Part shown: positions 44,859 through 53,871 of the stretch, one piece after another
How positions within the stretch are numbered: the stretch's first letter is position 1
Layout: each line of letters begins with the position of its first letter
Assembly (NCBI RefSeq): GCF_009707515.1
Contig: NZ_WLYI01000008.1
Location: 62,001 to 126,000 of the forward strand
Direction: 5' to 3'
DNA length: 64,000 nt
Origin: Pseudomonas karstica
Lineage (GTDB): Bacteria > Pseudomonadota > Gammaproteobacteria > Pseudomonadales > Pseudomonadaceae
Position numbers and translations under genes: made by a program
Notes under the pieces: model-generated
What the model saw: only the letters and a program-made list of their open reading frames with translations
Told to the model about the DNA's origin: nothing
Database searches by the model: none

Positions 44859-45752
44859 ATGCGCCGCCTGCTCACCGGCTGTTTCGTCACCTCACTGCTA
44901 TTGCTCAACACCCTTGTCCTGTTCGGACCGCTGATGGTGTTTGCCCTGCTCAAACTGGTGGCCCCCGGCCGCTTCCGCGACTATGCATCAACGGCAGTGA
45001 TGTGGATTGCCGAAACCTGGGCCGAGATCGACAAATTGATTTTCGCCCTGTGCATCCCCACCCAATGGGATATTCGCGGCGGTGATGAGCTGCGTGGTGA
45101 CACCTCCTACCTGGTGATCAGCAACCATCAATCGTGGGTCGACATTCCGGCGCTGATCCAGGCCCTCAATCGCCGTACGCCATTCTTCAAGTTCTTCCTG
45201 AAAAAGGAGCTGATCTGGGTGCCGCTCCTGGGCCTGGCCTGGTGGGCGCTGGATTACCCGTTCATGAAGCGCTACACCAAGGCATTCCTGGCCAAGCATC
45301 CGGAACTGGCGGGCCAGGACCTGAAGATCACCCAGCAGGCGTGCGAGCTGTTCAAGCGCCAGCCGGTGACGGTGGTCAATTACCTGGAAGGCACGCGCTT
45401 CAGCCAGGCCAAGCACCAACAGCAGGCCTCACCCTTCAAGCGCCTGCTCAAGCCCAAGGCCGGTGGTGTGGCGTTCGTGCTGGCCGCCATGGGTGAACAG
45501 CTCGACGCGGTCCTTGACGTGACCGTGGTCTATCCGCAGGAGAAAATTCCGGGTTTTTGGGATTTGATCAGCGGCTCGGTGCCGAAAGTGATCATAGATA
45601 TCCGCACCCACGAGCTGGATCCAGCCTTGTGGCAGGGGGATTACGAGAACGATCCGGCATTTCGCCAGACCGTCCAGAACTGGGTCAACCGGCTCTGGAT
45701 GGAAAAGGATGCGCAGATTCGGCAACTGCTTAACCGTAACGATCCGGCATAA
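44859..45752 (+). CDS. 1-acyl-sn-glycerol-3-phosphate acyltransferase-like enzyme
   Basis: 297 aa. N-terminal transmembrane helix (residues 5-30). PlsC motif I NHQSWVDIPAL, motif II around FFLKKEL, and motif III EGTRFSQAKHQQ. This layout belongs to the YihG/PlsC-like acyltransferases in phospholipid synthesis, acylating at the sn-2 position. The frame is open upstream to 44769; the ATG at 44859 gives the expected start although the ribosome binding site (AGAG) is weak. Divergent from the DUF785 gene. Confidence 0.88.
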   Translation: MRRLLTGCFVTSLLLLNTLVLFGPLMVFALLKLVAPGRFRDYASTAVMWIAETWAEIDKLIFALCIPTQWDIRGGDELRGDTSYLVISNHQSWVDIPALIQALNRRTPFFKFFLKKELIWVPLLGLAWWALDYPFMKRYTKAFLAKHPELAGQDLKITQQACELFKRQPVTVVNYLEGTRFSQAKHQQQASPFKRLLKPKAGGVAFVLAAMGEQLDAVLDVTVVYPQEKIPGFWDLISGSVPKVIIDIRTHELDPALWQGDYENDPAFRQTVQNWVNRLWMEKDAQIRQLLNRNDPA

Positions 45753-46133
45753 GGTCGGCAAGAGCCGGCGTGCCCAGACAACTTAGCCGGAATACCGCTC
45801 TCCCGACAGGGCGTTGAAGTCGATCCGCTCTCGCATCGGGATCCGAGGATCGTCAGCACCCGACTTCAGTTGATCTCCTCCCTCAGGAGATAACCCAGGG
45901 AGTTGGTTCCCATACGAAGGAAAGTGGCCATTACCGATTGTGCTCATATAAATGCATCCGCTAGTAAGGTAGAGAGTTTCTCCCTGGCACTCTGGCCGGG
46001 AGCCCTCTGATCAGTGGCAAAGGCAACCCAGCCGTTCCTTAAAAAGTGTTACCGCATTTACCTAGCCCAATCAGCCCAAGCGAATAACCGAAGCCAGGTT
46101 CAACACATCCAGTGATGCACCAGCCTCACAGCA
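45753..46133. other. 381-bp gap with hairpins but no gene
   Basis: No ORF of convincing quality. TCTCCT at 45874-45879 and AGGAGA at 45885-45890 form a 6-bp hairpin, with GGGAGTTGGTTCCC just after it. The gap lies between two convergent genes, so a small RNA or simply the 3' ends of both transcripts would fit. No known RNA family was recognised. Confidence 0.35.
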
Positions 46134-46697
46134 TCAAGCGCCCCAAATACCTCCCAGGTTCTGGAGCAGCGAACCGCCAACGCCCTGGTCACCCAGATAC
46201 TTGAGAATCACCGGGGCAAACTTGCCGACCATGCTGTCATCCATGCCCAACGCGCTGAACGCGGTATTCAGGTCACTGGTGTTTTTCACGTTACCCAGCA
46301 CACTGTCCAGGCCCGAAGTCTTGCTGCCACCGTTCTGGCCCAGCATGCCGCTCAACGCACCCAGGCTGCCCAGCGAATTGCTGCCGGAGAGTTTATCCAG
46401 GCCCGGCACGCTTTGGCTCAACTGCGAGTAGTCACCACCACCCAGTTGGTTCTTGGCCAACCCCAGCATAGCGCCAGTACCACCAACGGCCTGTTCCGGC
46501 GTCACGTTCAATTGCGAAGTCAGGGCGCTCAGCAAACCGGCGGTTTGAGAGCTCGGCGCGGCGGCGGCCGCCTTATTTGCGCCTTGCGAACCGGAAACCG
46601 CATTAGCCACGTCACCCAGGCTGAAACCCGCCGCGAACACCGGGCTGGCTGCCACGGTCAGCAGGCAGGACAGGGCAAAACCGCGTGAAATTTTCAT
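46134..46697 (-). CDS. DUF2780 exported protein
   Basis: 187 aa with a Sec signal (ALSCLLTVAASPVFA-A). The mature part is rich in Gly, Ser, Ala and Leu, with low-complexity LSGSNSLGSLGALSGMLGQN in the middle. The C-terminus LNTAFSALGMDDSMVGKFAP followed by VILKYLGDQGVGGSLLQNLG is the DUF2780/VcgC-like pattern. Function unknown; it probably lies in the periplasm or outer envelope. The ATG at 46697 is chosen because the signal peptide starts there (46718 is also in frame). Confidence 0.82.
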   Translation of the reverse strand: MKISRGFALSCLLTVAASPVFAAGFSLGDVANAVSGSQGANKAAAAAPSSQTAGLLSALTSQLNVTPEQAVGGTGAMLGLAKNQLGGGDYSQLSQSVPGLDKLSGSNSLGSLGALSGMLGQNGGSKTSGLDSVLGNVKNTSDLNTAFSALGMDDSMVGKFAPVILKYLGDQGVGGSLLQNLGGIWGA

Positions 46698-47012
46698 CGA
46701 GACAACCTCTTGATTCATGAACCCGCCGGCCTACACCGGCTGGGCTGGGACAAAGCAGCTGTTGGACCAAGGCGCCTGGAGAATTGTTCCGCCCTGCAGA
46801 TTAGTTCAGAAACCCTGTATCCAGCCGTTGCCCGAGCAATAAGGCGACGGACTGAACGGTTATCTCAGGAACCCATCACCTCTTTTAAGGTCAATGCCTG
46901 TATTGGAAAACCCGAACAGCCTGCCGGCAAATAGCCACCAATGGCAGAGCTGGCCTGCCGCGAGTCCCTTGACCGCCACGCACCGCACTCAACCACTGTC
47001 AGGAACAACCTA
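46698..47012. other. 315-bp divergent promoter region
   Basis: No gene. It lies between divergently transcribed DUF2780 and RskA-like genes and must hold both promoters. A short GCCGG...CCGGC hairpin occurs at about 46728-46742. No operator could be assigned by eye. Confidence 0.35.
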
Positions 47013-47471
47013 ATGAATTCGCCCCAACCTCACGTGATTGAGCACAAGCCTTCATTCTGGAGCCGTCCTCGTCTGTTCATCGCAACGTGCGTCGTTGTGG
47101 TCGCAGGCCTCGGTGGCGCGATTTATACCCAAGATGACGTCAAGTCCGCCGCGACCCTGGTCACCACCAACCAACAACCGGCAACCCAGATCAGGGCGCA
47201 CAAGGATTATCTGGAAGTGGAGCCAATTGCCTCTACCGCCCCTGAGCCTGACCGCAGCCTGGAGCTATGGGCGATGCCCGCAGGTAGCGCTCCCGTCTCC
47301 CTGGGACTGCTGCCCGAAGATGGCAAAGGCATCATTGGCCTCAACCCACGCCAGCAAGAAACCATCAGCCAGCCGGTAGAGCTGCTGGTCAGCTCGGAAA
47401 CCAAGGGCGGCTCGCTGAGCAAGCAACCCACTGGGCCGACGGTGTATCAAGGTGCGCTGGCACGGCGCTAA
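47013..47471 (+). CDS. orphan RskA-like (anti-sigma-K C-terminal) membrane protein
   Basis: 152 aa from ATG at 47013 (AGGAA eight bases before). A short N-terminus of about 20 residues is followed by one transmembrane helix (LFIATCVVVVAGLGGAIY) and an extracytoplasmic RskA-type domain: RSLELWAMPAGSAPVSLGLL, then PEDGKGIIGLNPR, ending in VYQGALARR. The N-terminal sigma-binding zinc domain of normal anti-sigma-K proteins is absent, and no sigma gene is adjacent. It might be a remnant or a standalone periplasmic domain. A terminator follows. Confidence 0.78.
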   Translation: MNSPQPHVIEHKPSFWSRPRLFIATCVVVVAGLGGAIYTQDDVKSAATLVTTNQQPATQIRAHKDYLEVEPIASTAPEPDRSLELWAMPAGSAPVSLGLLPEDGKGIIGLNPRQQETISQPVELLVSSETKGGSLSKQPTGPTVYQGALARR

Positions 47472-47482
47472 GCCCCAGACGC

Positions 47483-47516
47483 AAAAAGGGCGACCCCAGG
47501 GTCGCCCTTTTCTTTG
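47483..47516. terminator. bidirectional terminator between RskA-like gene and fdhA
   Basis: AAAAAGGGCGACCC pairs with GGGTCGCCCTTTT around CA, with T-rich flanks on both sides. It separates the convergent RskA-like gene and the fdhA operon end. Confidence 0.9.
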
Positions 47517-47524
47517 CCTGGCGT

Positions 47525-48724
47525 TTACGCCGCACTGAACAACTTGTGCGGATCAATCACAAACTTCTTCGGTACACCCGCATCGAACTCGCCATACCCA
47601 CGCGGCGCGTCATCCAGGCTGATCACTTCTACGCCCACAATGTCGGCGATCTTGATCCGGTCCCACATGATTGCCTGCATCAGTTGGCGGTTGTATTTCA
47701 TTACCGGGGTCTGGCCGGTGTGGAAGCTGTGGGACTTGGCCCAACCCAGCCCGAAGCGGATGCTCAGGCTGCCCATTTTCGCGGCGGCATCCACGGCACC
47801 TGGATCTTCGGTGACGTACAGGCCGGGAATACCAATTTTGCCGGCCACGCGCACCACACCCATCAACGAGTTGAGCACCGTGGCAGGCGCTTCGTGCTTG
47901 ACGCCGTCATGGCCGTGGCCACGGGCTTCAAAGCCCACCGCATCCACCGCACAATCGACTTCCGGTTCGCCCAGCAACGCAGCGATTTGTTCGTGCAGCG
48001 GCGTGTCCTTGGACAGGTCGGCAATTTCAAAACCCTGAGCCTTGGCGTGAGCCAGGCGGATCGGGTTGACGTCGCCGATGATCACCACCGCGGCGCCCAA
48101 CAGGCGCGCAGAAGCAGCAGCGGCCAGGCCAACAGGACCGGCACCGGCCACATAGACAGTGCTACCTGGGCCAACACCGGCGGTTACGGCACCGTGATAA
48201 CCGGTTGGCAGAATGTCGGAAAGGCAAGTCAGGTCACGGATCTTTTCCATGGCCCGGTCGCGGTCCGGCAGTTTCAGCAGGTTGAAGTCGGCGTAAGGCA
48301 CCAGCGCGTATTCGGCTTGGCCACCGGTCCAGTCGCCCATGTCGACATAGCCATAGGCGCCGCCCGGACGAGCCGGGTTTACGCTCAGGCACACGCCGGT
48401 GTGCATTTCCTTGCAAGAGCGGCAACGACCGCAGGCGACGTTGAACGGTACGGAAACCAGGTCGCCGATTTTCAGGTTTTCGACGTCGCTGCCTTTCTCG
48501 ATGACTTCACCCGTGATCTCGTGCCCCAGCACCAGGCCGGTCTGGGCAGTGGTACGGCCGCGCACCATGTGTTGGTCGGAGCCGCAGATATTGGTGGAGA
48601 CCACGCGCAGGATGACGCCGTGCTCAATCTTCCTGCCACGGGGGTCCTGCATTTTGGGATAGTCGATTTTCTGTACTTCGACCTTGCCGTTGCCGAGATA
48701 TACGACGCCACGATTACCAGACAT
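47525..48724 (-). CDS. fdhA: glutathione-independent formaldehyde dehydrogenase
   Basis: 399-aa zinc-dependent medium-chain dehydrogenase that oxidises formaldehyde released by sarcosine oxidase, using tightly bound NAD. Catalytic zinc ligand Cys in STNICGSDQHMV and His in LGHEITGEV; structural zinc cysteines in CGRCRSCKEMHTGVC; Rossmann motif VYVAGAGPVGLAAAASA. The ATG at 48724 gives the known N-terminus SGNRGVVYLGNGKVEV. Last gene of the glyA-soxBDAG-purU-fdhA run, preceded by a REP-like hairpin. Confidence 0.96.
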   Translation of the reverse strand: MSGNRGVVYLGNGKVEVQKIDYPKMQDPRGRKIEHGVILRVVSTNICGSDQHMVRGRTTAQTGLVLGHEITGEVIEKGSDVENLKIGDLVSVPFNVACGRCRSCKEMHTGVCLSVNPARPGGAYGYVDMGDWTGGQAEYALVPYADFNLLKLPDRDRAMEKIRDLTCLSDILPTGYHGAVTAGVGPGSTVYVAGAGPVGLAAAASARLLGAAVVIIGDVNPIRLAHAKAQGFEIADLSKDTPLHEQIAALLGEPEVDCAVDAVGFEARGHGHDGVKHEAPATVLNSLMGVVRVAGKIGIPGLYVTEDPGAVDAAAKMGSLSIRFGLGWAKSHSFHTGQTPVMKYNRQLMQAIMWDRIKIADIVGVEVISLDDAPRGYGEFDAGVPKKFVIDPHKLFSAA

Positions 48725-48763
48725 GTGAGTCACCTCTATCTTTGTTGTTGTGGAGAATGGAGT

Positions 48764-48842
48764 GAGCTTCAAGCGGCAAGCTATAAGCCGCAAGAAGTGT
48801 GCATACCGCCTTTTCTTGCGGCTTGAAGCTTGCAACTTGCCT
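48764..48842. repeat. inverted-repeat element between purU and fdhA
   Basis: GAGCTTCAAGCGGCAAGCTA, then TAAGCCGCAAGAAG on the left; TTCTTGCGGCTTGAAGCTTG, then CAACTTGCCTC on the right. A third REP-like family (GCTTCAAGCGGCAAG) in this window. It could slow or partly terminate transcription into fdhA. Confidence 0.7.
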
Positions 48843-49700
48843 CTAAAGAACGACCGTCCTGTTAGCGTTCAAAAACACCCGTCTTTCGATGTGATAACCC
48901 ACGGCTCGGGCCAGTGTCAGCCCCTCGATATCCCGCCCCTTGGCAATCAGATCCTCGGGATAGTGACTGTGATCCACCACCTCCACGCCCTGGGCGATGA
49001 TCGGGCCTTCGTCCAGGTCGTTGTTGATGTAGTGCGCGGTGGCACCCACCAGTTTCACGCCCTTGTTGTAGGCCTGGTGGTAAGGCTTGGCACCCTTGAA
49101 CCCCGGCAGCAGGGAGTGGTGGATATTGATGGCCTTGCCATCGAGCTTGCGACACAGCTCCGGTGACAGCACTTGCATATAGCGGGCAAGGATCACCAGT
49201 TCGGCGCCAGTGTCTTCCACCACTTGCCACACCTGACGCTCCTGGGACGGTTTGTCGTTGGGGTCGAGGGGGAAATGGTAGTAGGGAATCTGGTGCCAGT
49301 CGGCCAACGGTTTGAGGTCGGGGTGGTTGGACACCACCGCGACCACGTCCATCGACAATTGACCGATGCGCTGGCGGTACAGCAGGTCATTCAGGCAGTG
49401 ATCGGCCTTGGAGACCATGATCACCACTTTTGGCCGGTAGTTCGGCGCCGTCAGTTCGAAGATCATGCCGAAGGCCTCGCCACGCGCGGCCAGGCCATCA
49501 CGGAAAGCCTGTTCGTCGAAGCCGTCGGGCTGGCGAAACTCCACACGGATGAAAAAGCGGCCCGAGAGCCGATCATCGAACGAGTGGTGTTCGGTGACGT
49601 AGCAGCCCTGCTCGAACAGATAGCGGGTGACCGCATCCACCGTGCCGAGCACGCTGGGGCAGTCGGCAGTCAAAATCCATGTATCGGGTGCGCGGCTCAT
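48843..49700 (-). CDS. purU: formyltetrahydrofolate deformylase
   Basis: 285 aa. Hydrolyses 10-formyl-THF to formate and THF, recycling folate when C1 units pile up during sarcosine oxidation. N-terminal ACT domain (TWILTADCPSVLGTVDAVTR), then a formyltransferase domain with HHSLLPGFKGAKPYHQAY. The ATG at 49700 has AAGGAG upstream (a start at 49727 is unlikely). It lies between soxG and fdhA in the sarcosine operon. Confidence 0.95.
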   Translation of the reverse strand: MSRAPDTWILTADCPSVLGTVDAVTRYLFEQGCYVTEHHSFDDRLSGRFFIRVEFRQPDGFDEQAFRDGLAARGEAFGMIFELTAPNYRPKVVIMVSKADHCLNDLLYRQRIGQLSMDVVAVVSNHPDLKPLADWHQIPYYHFPLDPNDKPSQERQVWQVVEDTGAELVILARYMQVLSPELCRKLDGKAINIHHSLLPGFKGAKPYHQAYNKGVKLVGATAHYINNDLDEGPIIAQGVEVVDHSHYPEDLIAKGRDIEGLTLARAVGYHIERRVFLNANRTVVL

Positions 49701-49715
49701 TGTTGGTGACTCCTT

Positions 49716-49822
49716 GATCGTTCCCACGCTCTGCGTGGGAACGCCGCCATGGACGCTCTGCGTCCGCTCTTGGGACGCGGAGCGTCCCGGGATGCATTCC
49801 CACGCAGAGCGTGGGAACGATC
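49716..49822. repeat. REPIN of the GTTCCCACGC family
   Basis: GATCGTTCCCACGCTCTGCG at the left and CGCAGAGCGTGGGAACGATC at the right are perfect inverted ends; GACGCTCTGCGTCC and GGACGCGGAGCGTCC lie inside. Same family as 26160-26293 and the array at 59651. It fills the gap between purU and soxG. Confidence 0.85.
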
Positions 49823-49823
49823 A

Positions 49824-50456
49824 TTACGCTTGGACGCTCAGGCCAAATTCGGCCGATGCATCCTGCAACCACAGCCACCAGTAATCCGAGAAACTGCGAC
49901 GAATCACCAGTTCCCAGGTGTCTTCAGCCGTGTGGCGAATCACCAATTGCGACTTGGCAAATACCGTCCCCACTGCCTTGCCCACCGGGAAGTTGTTGGG
50001 GTGCACGTCGTAGCTGGTGGACTTCATTAGCACGTCGCGCACATTCGGGCCGCTCAGTTCCAGGATCTGTTGGCCGCCGCTGACGTTGACGATCTGGATA
50101 TGCAGGTCGCCCAGCGCCTCACGCAGACTTTTCTCGGCGCCAAGTTCCTCACCGCTCGGTACCACCAGCAGCCACTCGTCCGGGCCCAGCCATTGCAGGC
50201 TGGTTTCGCCCTTGACGATGACAGCCAAGGCGCCCGGCAACTCAATGCCCAAGGCCTTGTGTACGCCGGCGGCAAAGGCCGCGTCATGGCCATCGCCACG
50301 AATGGTCAGGTGGCCGAGGAGTTTCTTTTCGCGCACGGTCACACCGGCGTTTTTGCGGCCCTTGCCCACCAGGCTGGCGAGGTCGGCATGGTGCAGCGAC
50401 GACTCGGCCCTGGCCCCGGTGGTAGGGCGTTGTTCATATACATTGACTGCGGTCAT
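49824..50456 (-). CDS. soxG: sarcosine oxidase, gamma subunit
   Basis: 210 aa. Structural subunit of the heterotetrameric sarcosine oxidase, with the GcvT-like fold of the family (IVNVSGGQQILELSGPNVRD, LVIRHTAEDTWELVIRRSFS). Start ATG at 50456 (the frame extends to 50465). REP elements flank it on both sides within the operon: a REPIN after its stop and half a REPIN before its start. Confidence 0.94.
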   Translation of the reverse strand: MTAVNVYEQRPTTGARAESSLHHADLASLVGKGRKNAGVTVREKKLLGHLTIRGDGHDAAFAAGVHKALGIELPGALAVIVKGETSLQWLGPDEWLLVVPSGEELGAEKSLREALGDLHIQIVNVSGGQQILELSGPNVRDVLMKSTSYDVHPNNFPVGKAVGTVFAKSQLVIRHTAEDTWELVIRRSFSDYWWLWLQDASAEFGLSVQA

Positions 50457-50479
50457 ATGGAGCACCTTTGTCTTAAATT

Positions 50480-50534
50480 GATCGTTCCCGCGCTCTGCGT
50501 GGGAATGCCGCCATGGACGCTCTGCGCCCGATCA
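50480..50534. repeat. half REPIN between soxA and soxG
   Basis: GATCGTTCCCGCGCTCTGCG, TGGGAATGCCGCCATGGACG, CTCTGCGCCCGATC: the left half of the 49716-49822 element, drifted at several positions. Located in the 82-bp gap between soxA and soxG. Confidence 0.7.
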
Positions 50535-50538
50535 GGTG

Positions 50539-53500
50539 TCAGATGTTCTGCTGCTCGCCTTTCGGGTCGAAGAACACCGAGGAAACAATCTCGGCCTCGA
50601 TCACGCTGCCATCCGCCAGCGGTGCAAATACCCGCTCGCCGATGCGCTTCAAGCCGCCCTTGACCACGCCCATGGCAAACGAATAACCGAGGGAGTTATG
50701 GGCATAACTTGAGGTGACGTGGCCGACCATCTTCATCGGGATCGCCTGCTTGGTGTCGAACACCAACTGCGCGCCTTCCGGCAGCCACACGTTCGGATCA
50801 ATCGGCTTGAGGCCCACCAGCTGTTTGCGCTCTTCGCGCACGCAATCTTCACGGTTCATCCCGCGCCAGCCAATCCATGAGAACGGCTTGGTACGGCCGA
50901 CACACCAGCCCATGTTCAGGTCGTCCGGGGTCATCGAGCCGTCAGTGTCCTGGCCGACAATGATGAAGCCCTTCTCGGCCCGCAGCACGTGCATGGTTTC
51001 AGTGCCATACGGCGTCAGGTTGTACTGCTTGCCGGCCTCGACGATTTGTTCCAGCACGCCCATGGCGTAGTCGGCCTGCACGTTGACTTCATAGGACAAC
51101 TCGCCGGTAAACGAGATCCGGAACACCCGGGCCGGCACACCACCTACCAAACCTTCTTTCCAGGTCATGAACGGGAAGCCGTCCTTGTCCAGGTCGATGT
51201 CGGTGACTTCTGCCAGCAGCTTGCGGCTGTTGGGGCCCGACAGGGTCATGGTCGCCCAATGGTCGGTGACCGAGGTGAAGTACACCTTGAGATCCGGCCA
51301 TTCGGTCTGCTGGTAGATTTCCAGCCACTGCAACACACGGGCCGCACCGCCGGTGGTGGTGGTCATCAGGAAGTGATTGTCGGCCAGACAGGCGGTGACG
51401 CCGTCGTCGAAGACCATGCCGTCTTCCTTGCACATCAAGCCGTAGCGGGCCTTGCCCACGTCGAGCTTGGTCCAGGCGTTGCTGTAGATGCGGTTGAGGA
51501 ACTCACGGGCATCCGGACCCTGAATGTCGATCTTGCCGAGGGTGGACGCGTCCAGCAGGCCAACGCTGTCGCGTACCGCCAGGCATTCGCGCTTCACGGC
51601 GGCGTGCAGGTCTTCACCGTTGCGCGGGAAGTACCAGGGGCGTTTCCACTGGCCGACGTCTTCAAACTCGGCGCCGTTCTTCACGTGCCAAGCGTGCAGC
51701 GCGGTGTAACGCACCGGCTCGAAGATATGCCCACAGTGCCGGCCCGCTATCGCGCCGAAAGTCACTGGCGTGTAGTTGGGGCGGAACATGGTGGTGCCCA
51801 TTTGCGGGATGGTCACGTTCAGGGAGCGGGCGGCAATGGCCAGGCCGTTGACGTTACCCAGCTTACCCTGGTCAGTGCCGAAACCCAGCGCGGTGTAGCG
51901 CTTGACGTGTTCCACCGACTCGAAACCTTCACGGGTCGCCAATTCGATAGCGGCGGCGGTCACGTCGTTTTGCAGGTCGACAAATTGCTTCGGCGCCCGT
52001 GCCGTGGCTTTTTCGTGAGGCACCTGGAACAGCGCCAGGGTTGGCTCTTCCAGGCGGCTCAGGGCTTTGGGCAATACGCCTTCCACTGGTTGGAAACCGG
52101 CTTCGCTGGCTGCGCGCACGCCGCCTTCAAAACCGTCCGCCAGGGAATCACCGAGGCCGTACACGCCGTTGATACCACCGACACACACGCGTTTTTGCGG
52201 TGCTTCGCCCGGAACAAAACCGAGGATGTCTTCACGCCAGGTCGGTTTGCCACCCAGGTGCGAAGCCAGGTGAACCACAGGGCTGTAGCCGCCGGAGCTG
52301 GCCACCAGGTCGCAATCCAGCCATTCACCGGGGCTGGTGACTTTATGCGCTTTGACGTCAATCGCCGCCACGCGGGCACCGGTCACGTGCTTGCTCCCGC
52401 GGACCTCGATCACGGCGCTGCCGGTGAGGATGCGAATACCTTTGGCGCGCGCTTCTTCAACCAATGCGCCGCGTGGGTTGTGGCGCGCATCGGCCACGGC
52501 CACGACTGAAAGGCCTGCGTCAAACCAGTCCAGCGCCACACGGTAGGCGTGGTCGTTGTTGGTCGACAGCAGCAGCTTCTTGCCCGGTGCCACGCCGTAA
52601 CGGCGCACATAAGTGGAGACCGCACCGGCCAACATGTTGCCCGGCACGTCGTTGTTGCCATATACCAGCGGACGCTCACACGCGCCGGTGGCCAGCACCA
52701 CGCGCTTGGCGCGGACACGGTGGATGCGTTGGCGCACTTGGCCAATCGGTGCACGGTCACCGAGGTGATCGGTAAGGCGCTCGTGAATGGTCAGGAAGTT
52801 GTGGTCGTGGTAGCCATTGACGGTAGCGCGAGGCAGCAGCAGCACATCCGGCAGGGAGTTGAGTTCGGCAATAACGCTGGCAACCCATTCGGTAGCCGGC
52901 TTGCCGTCGAGGCTTTCGCGAGAGTCCAGCAGCGTACCGCCAAACTCTTCCTGCTCATCGGCAAGAATCACCCGGGCGCCGCTGCGGGCAGCTGCCAGTG
53001 CAGCAGACAAACCCGCAGGGCCGGCGCCGACAATCAGCACGTCGCAATGACGGTTCATGTAGTCGTAGGTATCCGGGTCATTCTCGGTCGGCGAACGGCC
53101 AAGCCCGGCAGCCTTGCGAATGTACTTCTCGTAAGTCATCCAGAACGATTGCGGGTACATGAAGGTTTTGTAGTAGAAACCCGGCGGCATCAGCTTGCCG
53201 CCAACCTTGCCGAGAATGCCCATCATGTCGTTGTTGACGCTCGGCCAGCCGTTGGTGCTGGTGGCGACGAGCCCCTGATACAACGCCTGTTGCGTGGCGC
53301 GCACGTTGGGAATCTGGGTGGCTTCGGTGGCACCGATCTGCAGCACCGCGTTCGGCTCTTCGGCGCCGGCAGCAAAGATGCCCCGCGGGCGCGAGTACTT
53401 GAAGCTGCGACCGATGACATCGACGCCATTGGCCAGTAAGGCGGCGGCCAGGGTGTCACCTTCAAAGCCTTTGTAGCTCTGGCCGTTGAAGGTGAAGCTC

Positions 53501-53556
53501 AAGACTTTGTTGCGGTCGATCCGGCCACCGTTGGACAGGCGATTGATCTGGCTCAT
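50539..53556 (-). CDS. soxA: sarcosine oxidase, alpha subunit
   Basis: 1005 aa. N-terminal 2Fe-2S-ferredoxin-like region (FTFNGQSYKGFEGDTLAAAL), FAD/NAD Rossmann motif VLIVGAGPAGLSAALAA near residue 173, then a folate-binding GcvT half (MTLSGPNSRKLLAEVTDID). It carries NAD and folate sites, where formaldehyde is captured as 5,10-methylene-THF. Its start overlaps soxD by four bases. Confidence 0.96.
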   Translation of the reverse strand: MSQINRLSNGGRIDRNKVLSFTFNGQSYKGFEGDTLAAALLANGVDVIGRSFKYSRPRGIFAAGAEEPNAVLQIGATEATQIPNVRATQQALYQGLVATSTNGWPSVNNDMMGILGKVGGKLMPPGFYYKTFMYPQSFWMTYEKYIRKAAGLGRSPTENDPDTYDYMNRHCDVLIVGAGPAGLSAALAAARSGARVILADEQEEFGGTLLDSRESLDGKPATEWVASVIAELNSLPDVLLLPRATVNGYHDHNFLTIHERLTDHLGDRAPIGQVRQRIHRVRAKRVVLATGACERPLVYGNNDVPGNMLAGAVSTYVRRYGVAPGKKLLLSTNNDHAYRVALDWFDAGLSVVAVADARHNPRGALVEEARAKGIRILTGSAVIEVRGSKHVTGARVAAIDVKAHKVTSPGEWLDCDLVASSGGYSPVVHLASHLGGKPTWREDILGFVPGEAPQKRVCVGGINGVYGLGDSLADGFEGGVRAASEAGFQPVEGVLPKALSRLEEPTLALFQVPHEKATARAPKQFVDLQNDVTAAAIELATREGFESVEHVKRYTALGFGTDQGKLGNVNGLAIAARSLNVTIPQMGTTMFRPNYTPVTFGAIAGRHCGHIFEPVRYTALHAWHVKNGAEFEDVGQWKRPWYFPRNGEDLHAAVKRECLAVRDSVGLLDASTLGKIDIQGPDAREFLNRIYSNAWTKLDVGKARYGLMCKEDGMVFDDGVTACLADNHFLMTTTTGGAARVLQWLEIYQQTEWPDLKVYFTSVTDHWATMTLSGPNSRKLLAEVTDIDLDKDGFPFMTWKEGLVGGVPARVFRISFTGELSYEVNVQADYAMGVLEQIVEAGKQYNLTPYGTETMHVLRAEKGFIIVGQDTDGSMTPDDLNMGWCVGRTKPFSWIGWRGMNREDCVREERKQLVGLKPIDPNVWLPEGAQLVFDTKQAIPMKMVGHVTSSYAHNSLGYSFAMGVVKGGLKRIGERVFAPLADGSVIEAEIVSSVFFDPKGEQQNI

Positions 53557-53855
53557 ACCTTCTCTCCAGAAGCCTTGGCGGTGAATTGCGGCTGGCTGCC
53601 AATCTTGTAGGTTTCAAGAATTTCGTAGGTGACAGTGTCGCGGGTGGCGTTGAAGTACTGACGGCAACCGGCGGCGTGAATCCACAGTTCGTGGTGCAAG
53701 CCGCGCGGGTTATCGCGAAAGAACATGTAGTCGCCCCACTGCTCGTCGGTGCAGGTATTCGGGTCCAGCGGGCGCGGGATATGCGCTTGGCCGGACGCAT
53801 GGAATTCCTCTTCGGAGCGCAGTTCGCCACAGTGAGGACAGAAGATATGCAACAT
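53553..53855 (-). CDS. soxD: sarcosine oxidase, delta subunit
   Basis: 100 aa, zinc-binding subunit. Cys6 and Cys9 in FCPHCG and the His60/Cys64 pair in HAAGCRQYF fit the zinc ligands known from the heterotetramer. The rest is the compact conserved PNTCTDEQWGDYMFFRDNPR type. Overlaps soxA by four bases. Confidence 0.96.
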   Translation of the reverse strand: MLHIFCPHCGELRSEEEFHASGQAHIPRPLDPNTCTDEQWGDYMFFRDNPRGLHHELWIHAAGCRQYFNATRDTVTYEILETYKIGSQPQFTAKASGEKV

Positions 53856-53871
53856 AGGGAGTTTCTCCTCT

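Noticed and set aside
49749-50083. Short plus-strand frames at the REPIN between purU and soxG
   Set aside because: Built from repeat sequence plus antisense soxG; no independent support.
50989-52509. 506-aa frame antisense to soxA
   Set aside because: Shadow ORF without motifs; soxA is intact with clear FAD and folate-binding features.
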